A stretch of 64,000 nucleotides of DNA, from positions 91,826 through 155,825 of the forward strand of contig CAWKDW010000007.1 in the NCBI GenBank assembly GCA_963848475.1, written 5' to 3'. Positions within the stretch are counted from its first letter, which is position 1. Every line of letters begins with the position of its first letter. Below the pieces are notes generated by a model that had not been told where the DNA came from, did not search any database, and saw only the letters and a program-made list of their open reading frames with translations. Source of the stretch: Solirubrobacter sp963848475 (GTDB taxonomy: Bacteria > Actinomycetota > Thermoleophilia > Solirubrobacterales > Solirubrobacteraceae). This document shows positions 25,279 through 34,898 of the stretch, piece by piece. Position numbers and translations under genes: made by a program.

Positions 25279-25306
25279 GATGCCGCGACCGTGTGGTCGC
25301 GGCATC
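25279..25306 (-). terminator. Hairpin downstream of the ABC-F gene
   Basis: A 12-bp perfect inverted repeat (GATGCCGCGACC at 25279-25290, GGTCGCGGCATC at 25295-25306, 4-base loop) begins 17 bases after the ABC-F stop and ends before the HerA-like start. No T run is present. It suits a terminator between two separately transcribed minus-strand genes. Confidence 0.55.
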
Positions 25307-25322
25307 ACCCCGTGCGGATGAC

Positions 25323-26933
25323 CTAGAGCGCGATCGTGCGGTCCAGCTCGACCGCGTCGAGCAGCTGCCGGTCGTGCGTGACCAGCAGCAGCGTGCCGTC
25401 GTAGGCGTCCAGCGCCGTCTCGAGCTGCTCGATCGCCGGGAGGTCGAGATGGTTGGTCGGCTCGTCCAGGACGAGGAAGTTCGCGCCGGAGGCCATCAGC
25501 AGCGCCAGGCTCGCGCGGGTTCGCTCGCCGGGGGAGAGGCTGCGCGCCGCGCGCGCCACGGCGTCGTCGCCGAGGCCGAACTTGGCCAGCAGCGAGCGCG
25601 CGTCCTGCAGGGTCATCGCGCTCTGCTCGACGAAGGCGTCGATCAGGACGCCGTCGCCGTCGAAGCCGGCGCGGGCCTGGTCGAGCGTCCCGATCCGCAC
25701 GCCGGGGCCGATCCAGCGCGTGCCCGCGGACAGCGGCAGCGTGCCGAGCAGGCCGTCGACGAGCGTCGTCTTGCCGCTGCCGTTGGGTCCGACCAGCGCG
25801 ACGCGCTCGCCCCAGGCCAGCTCGAGGTCGAGCGGGCCGAGGACGAAGGTCCCGCGCCGCAGCTCGGCGTGGGCGAGGCGAACGGTCACGTCGCCCGAGC
25901 GCTCGCCGCCGCCGAAGTGCAGCTGCAACTCCCAGCGCCGCCATGGCTTCTCGACCGTCCCGAGCCGCTCGATCGCCTTCTCGGACGCGCGAACCTTCGA
26001 GGCCTGCTTCTCGGAGCGCTCGGCCATGTGATGGCGAATCGACTTGTCGGGCTCTGAGCCCTTGGAGGCCTTGGCCTTCTTGACGCCGGTGGCCGACCAC
26101 TGGCGCTGGCTCTTGGCGCGATCGGTGAGCCGGTCGCGCTCCGCCGTGAAGGTCTCGTAACGCGTCTCGGCGTGCCGGGCGGCGGTCGCGCGCAGGTCCT
26201 GGTAGCCGCTCCAGCCGCCGCCGTACTCCGCGGCCGTGTGGGCGATCTCGTCGAGCTCGAGCACGCGCGTGACCGTGCGCTCGAGGAAGGCGCGGTCGTG
26301 CGAGACGATCACGGCGCCACCCGGGCGCTCGGCGACGAAGCGCTCCAAGCGCGCCAGGCCGTCGAAGTCGAGGTCGTTGGTCGGCTCGTCGAGCAGCAGG
26401 ATGTCAAAGCGCGAGAGCAGGATCGCGGCCAGCGAGGCGCGCGCGGCCTGGCCACCGGAGAGCGCCACGGTCTCGAGGTCGAGCAGCGCCGGGTCCAGGC
26501 CGAGGTCGCGCAGGACGGTCTCCGCGCGCGGCTGCAGGTCGGCGCCGCCGAGCGCGAGCCAGGACTCGAACGCCTCGGCGTAGCGATCCGCGGCGCCGGG
26601 CACCTCGCTCGCGAGCTCGTGCGTGGCGGCCTCGACGAGCGCGTCGGCGGCGGCGACCCCGGTGCGCCGCGCGAGGTAGTCGTGCAGCCGTTCGCCGGCC
26701 GCGCGATCGGGCTCCTGCGGCAGGTAGCCGGCAGCGCCGGCCGTCAGCCGGACGTCCCCCTGGTCGGGCTTCTCGAGCCCGGCGAGCAGCCGCAGCAGCG
26801 TCGACTTGCCTGCCCCGTTGGGGCCGACGACGCCCAGCACATCGCCCGGGGCGACGGTCACCGACACCCCGGCGAGGATCGTGGTGGCGCCGTGCGCCTT
26901 ATGCAGGTCGCGCGCGATCAGGGTCCCGGACAC
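25323..26933 (-). CDS. ABC-F family ATPase (Uup/EttA-like)
   Basis: 536 residues with two ABC domains and no TM. Domain 1 has Walker A GPNGAGKST (near 37-45), signature LSGGQAARASLA and Walker B ILLLDEPTNDLDF. Linker residues 225-315 are charged (RAKSQRQWSATGVKKAKASK, the ABC-F interdomain region). Domain 2 has Walker A GPNGSGKTTL, a variant signature SLSPGERTRASLALL and Walker B FLVLDEPTNHLDL. ABC-F proteins act on ribosomes in translation control or antibiotic resistance. It is divergent from a DrrA-type exporter ATPase, so a drug-response role is possible. Confidence 0.93.
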   Translation of the reverse strand: MSGTLIARDLHKAHGATTILAGVSVTVAPGDVLGVVGPNGAGKSTLLRLLAGLEKPDQGDVRLTAGAAGYLPQEPDRAAGERLHDYLARRTGVAAADALVEAATHELASEVPGAADRYAEAFESWLALGGADLQPRAETVLRDLGLDPALLDLETVALSGGQAARASLAAILLSRFDILLLDEPTNDLDFDGLARLERFVAERPGGAVIVSHDRAFLERTVTRVLELDEIAHTAAEYGGGWSGYQDLRATAARHAETRYETFTAERDRLTDRAKSQRQWSATGVKKAKASKGSEPDKSIRHHMAERSEKQASKVRASEKAIERLGTVEKPWRRWELQLHFGGGERSGDVTVRLAHAELRRGTFVLGPLDLELAWGERVALVGPNGSGKTTLVDGLLGTLPLSAGTRWIGPGVRIGTLDQARAGFDGDGVLIDAFVEQSAMTLQDARSLLAKFGLGDDAVARAARSLSPGERTRASLALLMASGANFLVLDEPTNHLDLPAIEQLETALDAYDGTLLLVTHDRQLLDAVELDRTIAL

Positions 26934-27051
26934 GGCGACTCAGCGTACGACGCGGCCTCTCCATCAGCGGGCGCGCGTGTCCTGAGGGGGTTCGCAGGGC
27001 GTGTGAGCGGCGTGCGAGCGTGCTGCGAGCGGGCATGTCGATGCTGGCAGC

Positions 27052-28014
27052 ATGAACTTTGCCATCGAAGCCCGGGGTCTGCGTAAGCGCTTCGGGGATA
27101 CTCAGGCGCTGGACGGCGTCGATTTCGCCGTGCAGGAGGGAACCGTGCACGGCGTGCTCGGCCCCAACGGCGCCGGTAAGACCACCGCGGTGCGGATCCT
27201 CGCGACGCTGCTCGACGCCGACGAGGGCACCGCCCGCGTCGCCGGGCACGACGTCTTCCGCGAGCCCGCCCGCGTCCGGGAGCTGATCGGCCTCACCGGC
27301 CAGTACGCCTCCGTCGACGAGCTCCTGACCGGCCGCCAGAACCTGGAGCTGATCGGCACGCTCCTCGACCTGCGCCGCAAGGCCGCGCGGGCCCGCGCGC
27401 AGGAGCTGCTCGACTGGTTCGACCTGGCCGACGCCGCCGATCGGCCGGCCAAGACGTACTCCGGTGGCATGCGCCGCCGGCTCGACCTCGCCGCCAGCCT
27501 CGTCGGACGGCCCTCGGTGGTCTTCCTCGACGAGCCGACGACCGGCCTCGATCCCGCCAAGCGCGAGGACATGTGGGGCGTCGTGCGCGGGCTGGTCGGC
27601 GATGGGTCGACGATCCTGCTGACCACGCAGTATCTCGAGGAGGCCGACGCGCTGGCCGACGAGATCACCGTGATCGACCACGGCCGCGTGATCGCCAACG
27701 ACACGCCCGACGGGCTCAAGCGGATCGTCGGCGGACAGACGCTGACCGTCCGGCCCGTCGACCCGGCCCGCCTGGCCGATACCGCCGCGATCATCGGCGA
27801 GATCAGCGGCGCGACCCCGGATTCGCCGTCGCGCAGCACCGTCAGCGTGCCGGTCGCCGGCGACGACGTGCTGGCGGAGACGGTCGCGCGGCTCAACGAG
27901 GCCGGCATCGTCGTGACCGAGCTCTCGCTGCGCCTGCCCAGCCTGGACGAGGTCTTCTTCAGCCTCACCGGGCGCCCCACAGCGGCTGTGGACGCGGTCG
28001 AGGTGCTCGTATGA
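27052..28014 (+). CDS. ABC transporter ATP-binding protein, daunorubicin-resistance (DrrA) type
   Basis: 320 residues. Walker A is GPNGAGKTTA (near 39-48), the Q-loop is ITGLTGQYASVDE-like, the signature is YSGGMRRRLDLAASL, Walker B is VVFLDEPTTGLDP, and the H-loop lies in TQYLEEADALADEITVIDHG. The C-terminal 80 residues (VRPVDPARLADTAAIIGEIS and onward) are the regulatory extension of DrrA-type exporters. It works with the permease that overlaps its stop by 4 bases. The substrate is unknown; the family exports drugs, lipids or glycopeptides. Confidence 0.95.
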   Translation: MNFAIEARGLRKRFGDTQALDGVDFAVQEGTVHGVLGPNGAGKTTAVRILATLLDADEGTARVAGHDVFREPARVRELIGLTGQYASVDELLTGRQNLELIGTLLDLRRKAARARAQELLDWFDLADAADRPAKTYSGGMRRRLDLAASLVGRPSVVFLDEPTTGLDPAKREDMWGVVRGLVGDGSTILLTTQYLEEADALADEITVIDHGRVIANDTPDGLKRIVGGQTLTVRPVDPARLADTAAIIGEISGATPDSPSRSTVSVPVAGDDVLAETVARLNEAGIVVTELSLRLPSLDEVFFSLTGRPTAAVDAVEVLV

Positions 28015-28772
28015 CCCGCTTCGCCCGGCACAGCTTCGCGCTGGCCAAACGCAACCTGATCGGCGTCGTCCGCAACCCGGAGGCGCTGATCGACGTCACG
28101 CTGCAGCCGATCATCTTCGTCGCGCTGTTCACGTACATCTTCGGCGGCGCGATCGCCAACGGCTCGCAGCACGACTACCTGCAGTTCCTGCTGCCCGGCA
28201 TCCTCGCGCAGACGATCGCCTTCGGCGGCATCGCGATCGGCGTGAACCTCAACTCCGACATCGAGAAGGGCGTCTTCGACCGCTTCCGCTCGCTGCCGAT
28301 CGCCCGTGCGGCGCCGCTGGTCGGCGCGGTCCTGGGCGACATCGTCCGCTACACGCTGCTGTGCGTCGTCACGCTCGGCTTCGGCTACATCCTCGGCTTC
28401 CGCTTCGGCACGAGCTTCCTCGAGGTCTTCGCGGCCTGCCTGCTGGCGATCGGCTTCGCGCTGTGCCTGTGCTGGACCTCGGTCTTCGTCGGCATGATCG
28501 CCCGCACTCCGGGCGCGGTGCAGGGCATCCTGATGCTGCTGCTGTTCCCGCTGACCTTCACCGCCGGCATCTTCGTCCCGTCCGACACGCTGCCCAGCTG
28601 GCTGAAGTCGGCCACGGACGTCAACCCGCTCACCCACCTGGTCGGCGCCCTGCGCGGGCTGATGCTGGGTGGCCCCGCGGCCAACGACGTCCTCTGGACG
28701 CTGGGCTGGATGGGCGCGCTGCTGGCCGTGTTCGTGCCGCTCGCGCTACGCGCCTACGGCCGCCGTGCCTGA
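28011..28772 (+). CDS. ABC-2 type transporter permease (DrrB type)
   Basis: 253 residues from ATG 28011 (ATGA overlap with the ATPase). Six TM helices are visible: near 25-45, 58-80, 105-130, 137-160, 168-190 and 220-240. The family features are AKRNLIGVVRNPEALIDVTL at the N-terminal cytosolic helix, GVNLNSDIEKGVFDRFRSLP (the coupling helix) and a C-terminal NPLTHLVGALRGLML element. It forms a heteromeric exporter with the preceding ATPase. Its last 27 bases overlap the convergent BTAD regulator. Confidence 0.94.
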   Translation: MTRFARHSFALAKRNLIGVVRNPEALIDVTLQPIIFVALFTYIFGGAIANGSQHDYLQFLLPGILAQTIAFGGIAIGVNLNSDIEKGVFDRFRSLPIARAAPLVGAVLGDIVRYTLLCVVTLGFGYILGFRFGTSFLEVFAACLLAIGFALCLCWTSVFVGMIARTPGAVQGILMLLLFPLTFTAGIFVPSDTLPSWLKSATDVNPLTHLVGALRGLMLGGPAANDVLWTLGWMGALLAVFVPLALRAYGRRA

Positions 28773-31700
28773 GAGCCGGGCAACGGCCGCCTCGGTCGTG
28801 AGCGCGCGGCCGCGGCCGTAGGCGGCGTCGAACGCGCCGTCGCCCAGTTGTGCTCGCAGCGCCTCGAGCAGGCGGCTGACCTCGGGGTTCGCGCGATCCT
28901 CGGCCCCGCGCAGCGCCGCCGCGGCGCCGAGGGACTCGGCCGCGTCGACCGGCCGGCCGACGCGGGCGGCGACCGCGGCGGCGACGACCCCGACCGCGGC
29001 GACCATCGGCATGTCGGCCGTGCCCACGGCGGTGGCGAACGCCGCGCTCAGCTTGGCCTCGGCGGCCGCGGCGTCACCGTCCTCGAGCGCGACGACGGCC
29101 TCGAGGGCCTCGACGAGGGCGCGGGCGTGGCCTTGCTCGGGGCGATTGAGCCCGATCCGCCCGAGCCGCGTGGCGGCGTCGGCCGTCCAGCGCCGGAGCT
29201 CGTCGAGATCGCCGGTGAGCCACGCGATGCGGGCGATCGAGGCCCGGATGAACACGCTCTCGTCGCGCTGGAGGTCGGCGTCGTCGACGGCACGCAGCGC
29301 GAGCTCGCGGGCGGAGGCGAGGTTGCCGCGGCGCAGGTGGATGTCGGCGAGCCGCATCTGCAGCAGCCCGGCGCCGGTCGAGCCGTTGAGGCCCTCGAGG
29401 AGTTCCGTCGCCTCGTCGAGCGCGGTCTCGGCCCCGTCGAGGTCGTCGATCAGCATCAGCGTCCCAGCCTGCGAGGAGAGCGTGACCGCGAGCCCCCAAT
29501 CGTCGCCCAGGTCGCGGTAGCCGGCCGCCGCGCGTTCGAGGTCCGCCCGCATGTGGATCTGGTCGCCCATGTTCTCCGCGAAGTGCGCTCGCATCAGCAG
29601 CGCGGTGGAGCGCACCCACGGATCGGTGTGCTCGAGGGCCTTGGCCAGCCGGACCTTCGCCAGTTCGGTGTCGCCGGAGAGCATCGTCAGCATCGGGAGG
29701 GCGACCGCCATCAGCGGGTGGGCGTCGCCCGCGCGTTCGAGCGAGTCGGCGAGTGGGGCGAGCTCGCCGAGATCGGCCTGCTCGCTGTCGCCGATCGCCA
29801 GGACGGTCAGGATGCCATCGGCGATCAGCCGGTCGATCGGGTCGGTCTCGCCCTCCACGGCGGCCGCGAACTCGAGCCACGTGCGGGCCTCCTCGCTCGC
29901 GCCCTGGAGCATCCAGAACCACAGCAGCGCGACCGTCAGCCGCAGCGCGGAGCGGGCGTCGCCGGCGTCGCCGAACCAGCGCAGCGCCGCGATCAGGTCG
30001 TCGTGCTCGGCCTGCAGCCGGGCGAACCAGAGACGCTGGGCGTGCCTGCGCAGCTGCGGTTCCGCCCGCTCGGCCAGCGCCGCGAACCAGCGCGCGTGCG
30101 CGGTGCGGGTCGCCTCGAGCTCGCCGGCGTCGGCGAGCTTCTCGAGCCCGTACTCGCGGATCGTCTCGAGCATCCGGTAGCGCGGCGGGTTGCTGCCCGC
30201 GACGACCTGCAGCAGCGAGCGGTCGACCAGCGCCGTGAGCCCCTCGAGCACGTCGCCTTCGTCGCAGACGGCGGCGGCGCTCTCCTCGGTCGGACCGGCG
30301 TTGAACACGGCCAGGCGCCGGGCCAGCCTGCGCTCGGGCTCCTCGAGCAGGCTCCAGCTCCAATCGACCACGGCGCGCAGCGTGCGGTGGCGCGGCAGCG
30401 CCGCGCGGCTCCCGCCCGTGAGCAGCCGGAAGCGGTCGTCGAGACGCCCCGCGAGTTGCTCGACGCTCATCGAGCGCAGCCGCGCGGCGGCAAGCTCGAT
30501 CGCCAGCGGCAGACCGTCCAGGCGCCGGCAGATCTCGTACGCGTGCTCGTCGACCGTGAAGCCCGGGCTGGCCGCGGCGGCGCGGTCGGCGAAGAGCTGC
30601 ACGGCGGGATCGTCGGCCAGCGCGGAGATGGGGACGAGACTCTCGCCCGCGATCGCGAGCGGTTCGCGGCTGGTGGCGACGATGCGCAGGTCCGGGCAGG
30701 CGGCGAGCAACTCGTCGGCCAGGCCGGCGGCGGCGGCGATCAGGTGCTCGCAGTTGTCGAGCACCAGGATCGTCTCGCGATCGGCGAGCACGTCGATCAG
30801 GCGCTCGAGCCCGTCGCGCGGCGCCTGACCGCTGCGCTCGAGCACGGCGCCCTCGCGCAGGCCGAGCGCGGCGAGCACCGCGGGCACGACCTCGACCTCG
30901 GCGGTCACGGGGGCCAGCTCCACCATCCACACGCCGTCGGCGACACGGTCCACCCAGCCGGCGAGCGCCTCGCCGGCGAGCCGGGTCTTGCCGGCGCCGC
31001 CGGGCCCGACGAGCGTGACCAGCCGCGACTGCGCGAGCAGCGCGCCGATGCGCTCGATCTCCTCGCCGCGGCCGACGAAGCTCGTCACCGGGGCGCGGAG
31101 GTTGCTGCGGCGCGTGCGTCGTTCCGGGGCGGCGGCGGTGTCGCCGCGCAGCACCGCGAGGTGCGCCGCCTGCAGGTCGGGCGAGGGAGCGGCGCCGAGC
31201 TCGTCGGCGAGCTGCGCGCGCACGCGCTCGTACGCGTCGAGCGCGTCCGCCTGGCGGCCGGCGGCGTAGAGCGCGGCGATGAACCGGGCCGCGAGCCGCT
31301 CGTGCAGGGGGTTCTCGGCCGCCGCGGCCTCGAGCTCGGCGACGACGTCGGCGCCCCGCCCGAGGGCCAGCTCGGCCTCGGCGCGGTCGACCAGCGCGGA
31401 CAGCCGCAGCTCGGTCAGGGCCGCGGCGGCCGCCACCGCGAAGCGATGGCCGGAGAGATCCGCGAGCGCCGGACCGCGCCACAGCGCGAGCGCCTCGGCC
31501 AGGGTCGTCGCCGCGCGCTCCTGGTCGCCGGCCCGCAGCGCCGCGCTTCCGGCCGCGGCGAGCTGCTCGAAGCGGTGCGCGTCGACGTCCTCGGCCTCGA
31601 TCGCCAGGCGGTAGCCGCCCGGTGCGGGGACGATCGCGTCGCCGTTGCCGAGACTGCGGCGCAAGCGCGAGATGAGCGACTGCAGCGCGTGCTGCTCGTC

Positions 31701-31868
31701 GGCGGGAAGCTCGTCGTCCCAGACCGCGTCGACGAGCGCCGCCACGCTCACCGGGCGCCCGGCGTCGAGCGCGAGCCGCGCCAGCAGGGCACGCAGCCGC
31801 CCGCCCGCGACCTGCACCGGCTCGCCATCGCGATCGATCTGGAGCGCACCGAGGATCCGCACACGCAT
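28746..31868 (-). CDS. AfsR/SARP-like regulator: winged helix, BTAD, STAND ATPase and TPRs
   Basis: 1040 residues from ATG 31868; upstream codons are open but not family-like. Residues 1-90 are an OmpR-type DNA-binding domain (MRVRILGALQIDRDGEPVQV, then LIDAVW-type helices). A bacterial transcriptional activation domain (95-240) contains WRGPALADLSGHRF and LSALVDRAEAELALGRGADV. A P-loop (TLVGPGGAGKTRLAGEAL) and Walker B (TILVLDNCEHLI) show an AP-ATPase near 275-560. C-terminal TPR-like repeats follow. Such regulators activate secondary-metabolism or stress genes when an unknown ligand binds. It is convergent with, and overlaps, the DrrAB genes. Confidence 0.93.
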   Translation of the reverse strand: MRVRILGALQIDRDGEPVQVAGGRLRALLARLALDAGRPVSVAALVDAVWDDELPADEQHALQSLISRLRRSLGNGDAIVPAPGGYRLAIEAEDVDAHRFEQLAAAGSAALRAGDQERAATTLAEALALWRGPALADLSGHRFAVAAAAALTELRLSALVDRAEAELALGRGADVVAELEAAAAENPLHERLAARFIAALYAAGRQADALDAYERVRAQLADELGAAPSPDLQAAHLAVLRGDTAAAPERRTRRSNLRAPVTSFVGRGEEIERIGALLAQSRLVTLVGPGGAGKTRLAGEALAGWVDRVADGVWMVELAPVTAEVEVVPAVLAALGLREGAVLERSGQAPRDGLERLIDVLADRETILVLDNCEHLIAAAAGLADELLAACPDLRIVATSREPLAIAGESLVPISALADDPAVQLFADRAAAASPGFTVDEHAYEICRRLDGLPLAIELAAARLRSMSVEQLAGRLDDRFRLLTGGSRAALPRHRTLRAVVDWSWSLLEEPERRLARRLAVFNAGPTEESAAAVCDEGDVLEGLTALVDRSLLQVVAGSNPPRYRMLETIREYGLEKLADAGELEATRTAHARWFAALAERAEPQLRRHAQRLWFARLQAEHDDLIAALRWFGDAGDARSALRLTVALLWFWMLQGASEEARTWLEFAAAVEGETDPIDRLIADGILTVLAIGDSEQADLGELAPLADSLERAGDAHPLMAVALPMLTMLSGDTELAKVRLAKALEHTDPWVRSTALLMRAHFAENMGDQIHMRADLERAAAGYRDLGDDWGLAVTLSSQAGTLMLIDDLDGAETALDEATELLEGLNGSTGAGLLQMRLADIHLRRGNLASARELALRAVDDADLQRDESVFIRASIARIAWLTGDLDELRRWTADAATRLGRIGLNRPEQGHARALVEALEAVVALEDGDAAAAEAKLSAAFATAVGTADMPMVAAVGVVAAAVAARVGRPVDAAESLGAAAALRGAEDRANPEVSRLLEALRAQLGDGAFDAAYGRGRALTTEAAVARLSGTAAVGA

Positions 31869-31919
31869 TCCGGGGACTCTGGCATGCGTTGCGGTCGTCA
31901 GCCGATATATCGTCCGCTC

Positions 31920-32741
31920 ATGTTCACGATCGCACTCAACATGGAGTTCTGCCGGTCCGCGGACAAGAGCTTCGAGCAGGGGGTGGAGATCGCCGCCGGC
32001 CTCGGTTACGAGCACATCGAGCCGATGGTGCACACGGGCTGGGAGCTGCTCAGCGAAGTCGGCTACTTCCACTCGTTCTCGATGGAGGAAGACCCGCTGC
32101 TGATGCGCGACATCTGCGCCCGCCACGGCGTCGACGTCGTCTCGATCTCAGGACACAGCCCGCTGATGAAGCCTGAGGCCGCCGTACCGCGGCTCACGCG
32201 CGCGATCTTGCTCGCCGACGCGCTCGGCGCGCGCTGGGTCAACACCGACGAGATGCTCAAGCCGGACTGGCTCGACGACGATTTCGCGCACGAGGTCATG
32301 CGGTACACGCTCACGCGCGCGGACCAGGTCGCGCGCCGCCACGACATCGACATCTGCATCGAGCCGCACGGCGTCTACACCAAGACCGCCGCCGGCCTGC
32401 GGCGGATCGTCGAACTGGTCCCCTCGGAACGGATCGGCGTCAACTGGGATACCGGCAACTCGTTCCTCGCGGGGCGGGAGGATCCGTACGAGGCGCTGGA
32501 GTCCGTCAAGGAGCTCGTGCGCCACGTCCATGCGAAGGACATCTCGCTCGAGCACGCGGCGCGCGAGCGCGGAGTGGTCACCGGTACGCCCGTCGGCTGC
32601 GCGTGTGGCGATGGCGAGGTCGACTGGGAGCGCGTCCTGGCGATCCTGCGCCCGCTCGACCGCGACCTCGTGCTCAGCGTCGAGTGCGGCACGATCGACG
32701 AGGCCGAGCGCTCGCTCGGCTTTCTCAAGCAGCTCGTCTGA
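31920..32741 (+). CDS. Sugar phosphate isomerase/epimerase family protein (AP-endonuclease-2-like TIM barrel)
   Basis: 273 residues from ATG 31920. The barrel strands are MFTIALNMEFCRSADKSFEQ, YEHIEPMVHTGWELL, GVDVVSISGHSPLMK, ALGARWVNTDEML, ICIEPHG, RIGVNWDTGNSFLAGREDPY and VLSVECGTIDEAERSLGFLK. Metal-ligand candidates are E in IEPM and IEPHG, D in NWDTGN, H in HVHAKD, and the final E in VECGT. The substrate cannot be predicted; a keto-sugar, or an inositol or sugar-acid, is typical. It sits between two divergently oriented regulatory or stress genes and is probably monocistronic. Confidence 0.9.
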   Translation: MFTIALNMEFCRSADKSFEQGVEIAAGLGYEHIEPMVHTGWELLSEVGYFHSFSMEEDPLLMRDICARHGVDVVSISGHSPLMKPEAAVPRLTRAILLADALGARWVNTDEMLKPDWLDDDFAHEVMRYTLTRADQVARRHDIDICIEPHGVYTKTAAGLRRIVELVPSERIGVNWDTGNSFLAGREDPYEALESVKELVRHVHAKDISLEHAARERGVVTGTPVGCACGDGEVDWERVLAILRPLDRDLVLSVECGTIDEAERSLGFLKQLV

Positions 32742-32772
32742 GCTCGTGGGCACGGTCGCCTGATCCGGTGGG

Positions 32773-33699
32773 TCAGGCCACGCTGGCCTCCTCGCTCGCG
32801 AAGAGGTTCGCGAGCGGTGTCTCGGCGCCGCGCGGGACGACGATCACCGGGCACTGGGCGGTGCGGATGAGCCGGCCGCTGACACCGCCGACGAGCACGG
32901 AGCGCAGCGGGCCGTAGCCGCGCGAGCCGGCGAGCATCAGGTCGAGGCTCGCGCTGCGCTCGCCGAGCTCGTCGGGCGGATCGCCCGCGAGGCAGACGCG
33001 CTCGGCGGTGATGTCGGCGGGTAGCCCGGTGAGGACCGCGTCGAGATCCTCCTGCACGCCGCGCTCGAGGTCCTCGGCCGGCGGGGCGTAGACCGCGCCG
33101 CCCATCATCCCGGACCCCGCGTAGATCGAGCCGGTGACGACGCCGATGAGCTCGAGCTCGGCACCGAAGGCGCGGGCCAGTTCGACCGCGGCCGCGACCG
33201 CGTCGGTCGCCTCGGCGGAACCGTCGTAGGCGACGCCGATCCGGCGGATCGGCCGTTCGGTGCGCGTGCGGTAGCCGTACGGGACGACGGCCACGGCGCA
33301 CGGTGCGCCGTGCAAGAGCCGCTCGGCGGTGCTGCCGGGCGCAACCCGGCCCAGGTGGCCGGTGTGCGAGGAGCCGACGACGATCAACTCGGCGCGATCG
33401 GCCTCGGCGAGGTCGTGCAGGGCGTGGGCGGGGGAGGGGTTGGCGGTGATCCTGATCCGCAGGCGCGACTCGTCGATGTGCTCGATCAGCTTGTCGCGCA
33501 TCTGCGCCGCGGTCTCCTGGGCTTCGTCGGCAAGCGCCCGGCGGTAGGTCGGGTCCGAGCCCTGGCGGATGCGGTCGTTGTAGGGGAACGCGCTGGCCAC
33601 GACGACGTGGGCGGTCGAGACGGCGGCAAGCTGCTCGGCAAACGCGATCGCGTCCTCCGAGCGTGGTGAGCGGTCGACGCCGATCAGGATGGAGCTCAT
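32773..33699 (-). CDS. Tandem universal stress protein (UspA) domain protein
   Basis: 308 residues with two Usp domains. Domain 1 (1-145) starts SILIGVDRSPRSEDAIAFAE and has the ATP-binding G-2x-G-9x-G(S/T) motif GSSHTGHLGRVAPGSTAERL. Domain 2 (150-300) starts IGVAYDGSAEATDAVAAAVE and ends with GSRGYGPLRSVLVGGVSGRL. Both motifs suggest ATP-binding Usp. ATG 33699 overlaps the stop of the FAD reductase (ATGA), so redox enzyme and stress protein are co-expressed. Confidence 0.93.
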   Translation of the reverse strand: MSSILIGVDRSPRSEDAIAFAEQLAAVSTAHVVVASAFPYNDRIRQGSDPTYRRALADEAQETAAQMRDKLIEHIDESRLRIRITANPSPAHALHDLAEADRAELIVVGSSHTGHLGRVAPGSTAERLLHGAPCAVAVVPYGYRTRTERPIRRIGVAYDGSAEATDAVAAAVELARAFGAELELIGVVTGSIYAGSGMMGGAVYAPPAEDLERGVQEDLDAVLTGLPADITAERVCLAGDPPDELGERSASLDLMLAGSRGYGPLRSVLVGGVSGRLIRTAQCPVIVVPRGAETPLANLFASEEASVA

Positions 33700-34898
33700 G
33701 GTCGGTCCTTTGATCGTGTGGGGTGAGTGAGAACCGGCCGCCGTGGCCGGTCGGAGAGCGTGTCGCCGCCGGCCGTCAGGAATCCGGTCAGGTAGCGGCC
33801 GGCGATCTTCCCCGAGGGCCACCACAGCTGGCTGCGTGAGATGCCCTCGGGCGCGCCCCGCAGCGCGCGGGCGAACGGGCGCTCGTCGTCGAGATCGCGG
33901 CGCAGGTAGAGCGGCGCCTCGCCCGTGAGGACGACGCCGCGCAGCACGCGCCGGAACGGACGCGGCGCGACCGGGGCGCCGGCCTCGGCGGCGATCGCCT
34001 CGGCGACGGCGTCGGCCTGCTGGGTGGCGAGGCCGCCCTGCTTGATCGGCTCGCTGGTCGCGTCGCCGGCGGCGAACACATCCGCGGCGCCGGACACGCG
34101 GCCGTGCCTGTCGATCGTGATGAAACCGTGCGGGTCCATGGGCAGTCCGTCGATGCTGGGTCCCTGGAGACCCGCGAGCGCGATCACCGCGTCGGCGGCG
34201 ATCAGGCGACCGTCGCGGGTCGCCAGCGCGCCGCCGTCGGCCCATTCGGCCACGGTCTGCGCTTCGAAGCCGATGCCCGCGCGATCGAGCAGACGGGCGA
34301 GCGCGTCCGAGGCCATCGGGCCGAACACATCAAGCGGCCGTGGCTCGGGCGTGACGATCGTCAGCTCGGGGCCGCGCGGCAGTTCGTGTGCGGCGAGCAG
34401 CGCCAGCTCGTAGAGCGGCAGCGTCCAGCCGGCGTCGGCGGGCAGAGTGAACAGCACCCGTGAACGTGCGTTGCGCAACGCGCGCTCGACCGCTCCGGCG
34501 CTGCGCGGGCCGCTGAAGGTCGTCGCGCCGGGCACGCCGTCGACGGGCCGTGCGCCGACCGCGACGATCAGACGGTCGTATCCGAACCGGCCGCCGTCGG
34601 TGGTGCGCACCTCATGGGCCTCGACGTCGACGGCACCCAGAGCGCCACGGTGCACGGTGACGCCGAGCTCCGCCACGCGCTCCAGGGACACGCGGGGCGC
34701 TGACTGACCGCCGAAGGGGAACAGGACCGACGAAGGCCGCTCGATGAAGTCGCCGCCGGGCGCGAGCAGTTCGACGATCACGCGCTCGCCCGCGAGCGCG
34801 CGCAAGCCCAGGACGGCCTCGATCGCCGCGACTCCACCGCCGGCGACGAGCACGCGCAGCGGCGGTGCGGAGGGTGTGTGGCGTGCCGTCATGATCAA
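33696..34898 (-). CDS. FAD-dependent pyridine nucleotide-disulfide-type oxidoreductase (NDH-2/sulfide:quinone-like)
   Basis: 400 residues. The N-terminal Rossmann motif is RVLVAGGGVAAIEAVLGLRA. The central region has YDRLIVAVGARPVDGVPGAT and the C-terminal FAD motif is GAADVFAAGDATSEPIKQGG. The redox-active disulfide of glutathione-type enzymes is absent, which fits the NADH dehydrogenase-2/sulfide:quinone reductase-like group. A quinone reductase or a single-electron sulfur enzyme is possible. Co-transcribed with the downstream universal stress protein by ATGA overlap. Confidence 0.88.
   Translation of the reverse strand: MIMTARHTPSAPPLRVLVAGGGVAAIEAVLGLRALAGERVIVELLAPGGDFIERPSSVLFPFGGQSAPRVSLERVAELGVTVHRGALGAVDVEAHEVRTTDGGRFGYDRLIVAVGARPVDGVPGATTFSGPRSAGAVERALRNARSRVLFTLPADAGWTLPLYELALLAAHELPRGPELTIVTPEPRPLDVFGPMASDALARLLDRAGIGFEAQTVAEWADGGALATRDGRLIAADAVIALAGLQGPSIDGLPMDPHGFITIDRHGRVSGAADVFAAGDATSEPIKQGGLATQQADAVAEAIAAEAGAPVAPRPFRRVLRGVVLTGEAPLYLRRDLDDERPFARALRGAPEGISRSQLWWPSGKIAGRYLTGFLTAGGDTLSDRPRRPVLTHPTRSKDRP

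Noticed and set aside
28848..31919. Long open frame antisense to the BTAD regulator, joined to the isomerase-like gene
   Set aside because: It is the reverse-strand shadow of a high-GC gene; the isomerase start at ATG 31920 fits its family.
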